From Fidelibacterota bacterium (lineage in GTDB: Bacteria > Pseudomonadota > Alphaproteobacteria > Rhodospirillales > Rhodospirillaceae): a stretch of 7,829 nt of DNA. The translations under genes and the position numbers were made by a program. The notes below the pieces were generated by a model that was given only the letters and a program-made list of their open reading frames with translations, had not been told where the DNA came from and did not search any database. This document shows, one piece after another, positions 7,586-7,829 of this stretch. The stretch's first letter is position 1; each line of letters opens with the position of its first letter. Location of the stretch: positions 1 through 7,829 of the forward strand of contig CANJEU010000084.1 in assembly GCA_947473445.1 (NCBI GenBank), in the 5' to 3' direction.

Positions 7586-7765
7586 TTAGCGGTCAGCCTT
7601 TTCCGCGGCGTCTTGCATGCCGCCGACCGCATTCCGAATCTTACCTTCAATTTTGGTGGCCTTGCCTTCGACGGCCATCTTCTGGTCGCCGACCGCATTA
7701 CCAACCTTTTCCTTCGAGCTACCAGCGACGGTCTTTGCGGCGCCGGCAATTCTATTCTTGTTCAT
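7586..7765 (-). CDS. CsbD family stress-response protein (59 residues)
   Basis: This small gene encodes a 59-residue, highly charged, helical protein of the CsbD/YjbJ family. Members are abundant cytoplasmic proteins induced by general stress; their molecular role is unknown. The chain begins MNKNRIAGAAKTVAGSSKEK and shows the family pattern of repeated G-K/N-A-x-G units: VGNAVGDQKMAVEGKATKIEGKIRNAVGG. NAVG occurs twice 22 residues apart, matched by an exact 13-bp DNA repeat (7621-7633 and 7687-7699). There is no Cys, Trp or membrane segment. The ATG has AGAGG 5 bases upstream. Length is at the usual size for the family. It is followed by its own strong terminator, so it is probably a single-gene transcript. 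No general-stress sigma factor promoter could be recognised in the 64 bases upstream within the window. Confidence 0.9.
   Translation of the reverse strand: MNKNRIAGAAKTVAGSSKEKVGNAVGDQKMAVEGKATKIEGKIRNAVGGMQDAAEKADR
7621..7699 (-). repeat. Internal 13-bp direct repeat in the csbD-like gene
   Basis: CGCCGACCGCATT (plus-strand reading) occurs at 7621-7633 and 7687-7699, 66 bases apart, exactly 22 codons. Both copies encode NAVG plus the next Gly or Asp position. This fits the internal repeat structure of CsbD proteins and suggests an old intragenic duplication with conserved codon use. Confidence 0.75.
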
Positions 7766-7829
7766 GAAAACCTCTGACGTTGGAGACAGTAATGAAGTTG
7801 CTGCGTGTGGTTGGATCGCTTGACGCGAC

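Noticed and set aside
7564..7749. Minus-strand 61-codon frame over the CsbD gene
   Set aside because: It is out of frame with the CsbD pattern, has no good ribosome site and gives an Arg/Pro/Lys-rich sequence with no family likeness.
7617..7823. Plus-strand 68-codon frame over the CsbD gene
   Set aside because: It is antisense to the CsbD coding sequence and shows no ribosome site or recognisable product.

Overview
The window looks like a stretch of GC-rich chromosome from a Gram-negative bacterium, most likely an alphaproteobacterium. This rests on gene content (fused cytochrome c/FTR1 iron permease, CsbD-like stress protein, PPK2, YejF-type double ATPase, Tat-exported DUF1501 protein) and on G/C-rich third codon positions; there is no rRNA or other marker to fix the taxon. 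No mobile element, CRISPR array, tRNA or rRNA gene was seen.

Layout. (1) Bases 1-1946, plus strand: the C-terminal third of a PPK2-family polyphosphate kinase, cut by the window edge, overlaps by 4 bases a complete 539-residue ABC transporter protein with two ATPase domains. No permease or binding-protein gene lies in the visible part. (2) Bases 1947-2255: a non-coding stretch with an exact 24-bp tandem duplication whose junction creates a TATAAT hexamer, followed by a short leader. (3) Bases 2256-5311, plus strand: a possible 49-codon leader ORF, then a Tat-signal DUF1501 protein and a DUF1800 protein, ended by a strong rho-independent terminator at 5337-5373. (4) Bases 5392-7389, minus strand: a 665-residue exported protein that joins a c-type cytochrome domain, a helical domain and a seven-helix FTR1 iron permease. 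(5) Bases 7503-7765, minus strand: a terminator hairpin and a 59-codon CsbD-family gene.

How the genes fit together. The DUF1501/DUF1800 pair is the least understood part. The two families commonly occur side by side and their shared function is unknown. Here only the DUF1501 partner carries an export signal, and the DUF1800 start codon is pinned by an in-frame stop 9 bases upstream, so the pair could be exported as one complex or could work in different compartments. The iron permease and CsbD genes share a strand, but a terminator hairpin between them argues for separate transcripts. The most notable non-standard signals are the promoter-making tandem duplication, the small ORF that abuts the DUF1501 gene, and a perfect 10-bp inverted repeat inside the DUF1800 gene.
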